Both the position numbers and the translations under genes were made by a program. The notes under the pieces are model-generated. The model did not search any database. It was not told where the DNA came from and worked only from the letters and a program-made list of their open reading frames with translations. DNA of 64,000 nucleotides from Lysobacter ciconiae (GTDB lineage: Bacteria; Pseudomonadota; Gammaproteobacteria; Xanthomonadales; Xanthomonadaceae), in assembly GCF_015209725.1 (NCBI RefSeq), contig NZ_CP063656.1:1037001-1101000 (forward strand), given 5' to 3'. Positions 62,824 through 64,000 of the stretch are shown here, piece by piece. Numbering within the stretch: position 1 is the first letter of the stretch; each line of letters opens with the position of its first letter.

Positions 62824-63999
62824 CTATGGCCTTGGCCGATCACTGCGGGCCTGCGTTTCAGCGCTGTTCTTTGCCGGGCGAAGCCCCCAACGCGAGCGCT
62901 CCAGCCACCAGCAGGCGGTCGCGGTAGCCAGCCAGACCAGGAACCACGGCCAGCGGCGGCCGGTTTGTGAGGGTGGTTGCTGTGCGGAGGCTCCGGTGGC
63001 ATCCGGGGAGCCGCCCGCGCCAGCCGCAAGCATCAGAGTCGCTTCGCGCAACGCGTCGGCGGTCATTGCTGGGCTTTGCTCTGCAGACGGAACCAGGAAC
63101 AGCTGCGTGTGCTCAGCGTCGCGCAGCTCGTGCCAACCCGGAGCATCTGCCCAGAACCCGGCGCAGTCGGCGTCGCCACTGGCCGGATCGATGTGCAGGG
63201 TGACGGGGTCACCGACAGGCGACAGCACCTGCGCGCCTTCGCCGATGCCGCAGATCACGCTGCGCTGGTACGGCGCGGCAGCTTCAATCGTGACCGGGGA
63301 TGTGGTCGCGACGCTGGCGCGGGCGAGGGTGCTGAAGGCGCTGCTCCAGATCTCGCCGTGGACGTCCTGCCGTCCCGCCATGACCAGGCGGTAGCTGTCC
63401 ACCAGCGGCCATACGCCGACGCGGCCCCGCCCGTGCGCCACCCAGAACCCGAGCGGCTCCCCGGCGCCGTCAGCAAGCAATTCAATACCGTCAGCAGCGG
63501 TCACCCGCACCCCGCGGGCAAGGCTTGGGAGCGCGTCGGCGGCGTCGCCCGGACCGACCCATTCGCCGCCGAGGCGGATTCCGGGATCGGGGTTGGTACG
63601 GGCGACGTCAAAGCCCAGCTCCGCCAATCGCTGGCGGTCGGCGTCGCCCGGCGGCCCAGTCATCCGCAGCAACAGGCTCAGGCCCCGGTCGAGCGCAGCG
63701 GCGAGGACCTCGTGTTGATCGCGGGTGAGGGTGCCCCAGCTGCGGTCGTCGAGTACGAGCAGGTCGAATTGATCCAACGCCGCGGCATCGAATCGGCCGG
63801 GTGCGGTGCCGACCTGGGTGCCGGCGCCCAGGCTGATGCGGGTGTCGAGTTCGGCGCGGGCATCGAGCGCCCAGCGGCGCAGGTACTTGAGTTCCGGCGA
63901 TGGCCCACCGGCCAGTACGAGCACCTTCAAGTCGCGCGGTGGCGTCACGTCAAGCGGCAGCGGGGCCTCGTCGATGGTGTTGCCTTCCGTGTCCAGCAC
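62824..63999 (-). CDS. Membrane-anchored protein of unknown function, 5'-truncated by the window
   Basis: The visible 391 residues have a DJ-1/glutamine-amidotransferase-like beginning (DLKVLVLAGGPSPELKYLRRWALD), the segment FDLLVLDDRSWGTLTRDQHEVLAAALDRG typical of that fold, then a beta-rich region and a single C-terminal helix (WPWFLVWLATATACWWLE). Such chains occur in BatA-type aerotolerance/MoxR clusters. No start codon is proven inside the window; the frame runs off the right end. Confidence 0.6.
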   Translation of the reverse strand: MLDTEGNTIDEAPLPLDVTPPRDLKVLVLAGGPSPELKYLRRWALDARAELDTRISLGAGTQVGTAPGRFDAAALDQFDLLVLDDRSWGTLTRDQHEVLAAALDRGLSLLLRMTGPPGDADRQRLAELGFDVARTNPDPGIRLGGEWVGPGDAADALPSLARGVRVTAADGIELLADGAGEPLGFWVAHGRGRVGVWPLVDSYRLVMAGRQDVHGEIWSSAFSTLARASVATTSPVTIEAAAPYQRSVICGIGEGAQVLSPVGDPVTLHIDPASGDADCAGFWADAPGWHELRDAEHTQLFLVPSAEQSPAMTADALREATLMLAAGAGGSPDATGASAQQPPSQTGRRWPWFLVWLATATACWWLERSRWGLRPAKNSAETQARSDRPRP

Positions 64000-64000
64000 C

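Overview
The window is a high-GC chromosome segment from a gammaproteobacterium, most likely a member of the Xanthomonadaceae/Lysobacteraceae (Lysobacter-like). The evidence is the gene order thrS-infC-rpmI-rplT-pheS-pheT-ihfA-merR, protein sequences resembling xanthomonad homologues, a rare ATC start on infC, and dense GC-rich coding. The family is an inference from gene content; no rRNA is present to settle it.

Layout, left to right. (1) 1-3.9 kb: the end of a type III secretion locus. sctR (partial), sctS and sctT run rightwards and sctU faces them; two unrecognised genes follow. (2) 3.9-11.9 kb: the translation and nucleoid-protein operon from thrS to a MerR-type regulator, then tRNA-Pro. 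The leader of thrS looks like a ribosome-mediated attenuator, and a strong terminator sits 11 nt before pheS. (3) 12-18.4 kb, mostly minus strand: dxs, a conserved unknown gene, an HNH nuclease, an acyl-CoA dehydrogenase and an LEA-2-type lipoprotein. (4) 18.5-23.0 kb: a 4.4 kb island inserted in the 3' end of tRNA-Phe, bounded by exact 53-bp direct repeats. It has no integrase. It carries a shattered phage terminase and five foreign-looking genes or regions, including a tightly coupled two-gene module (a soluble protein of about 311 aa plus a 4-TM protein) and two zinc-ribbon membrane proteins.

(5) 23-33.4 kb: a small lipoprotein, then ftsY, an AsmA-like gene, mutY and yggX on the minus strand; rsmD-coaD and a lipoprotein, ferredoxin, ggt, an MBL hydrolase and a TMEM43-like gene on the plus strand. 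(6) 33.5-37 kb: a catalase and a class III aminotransferase on the minus strand, separated by 533 bp that hold two oppositely oriented copies of a cruciform repeat. (7) 37.2-42.8 kb: queA-tgt-yajC-secD-secF, linking queuosine tRNA modification to the Sec accessory complex. (8) 42.9-53.4 kb: suhB, trmJ, a PhnD-like binding protein coupled to a GGDEF-EAL protein, ExoD-like and CNNM/CorC-like membrane proteins, a DUF47-Pit phosphate pair, an alkyltransferase-like protein and a rhomboid protease. (9) 53.5-64 kb: an M13 peptidase, ispG, a PAP2 phosphatase, an EamA transporter, murB, pyrD, a DUF4190 protein, an ALDH7-like dehydrogenase, tRNA-Arg and a truncated membrane-anchored protein.

The two isoprenoid genes (dxs, ispG) show the MEP pathway. 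Most genes are ordinary housekeeping. The parts most worth attention are the tRNA-Phe island, the thrS leader, the rplT-pheS terminator and the cruciform repeats.
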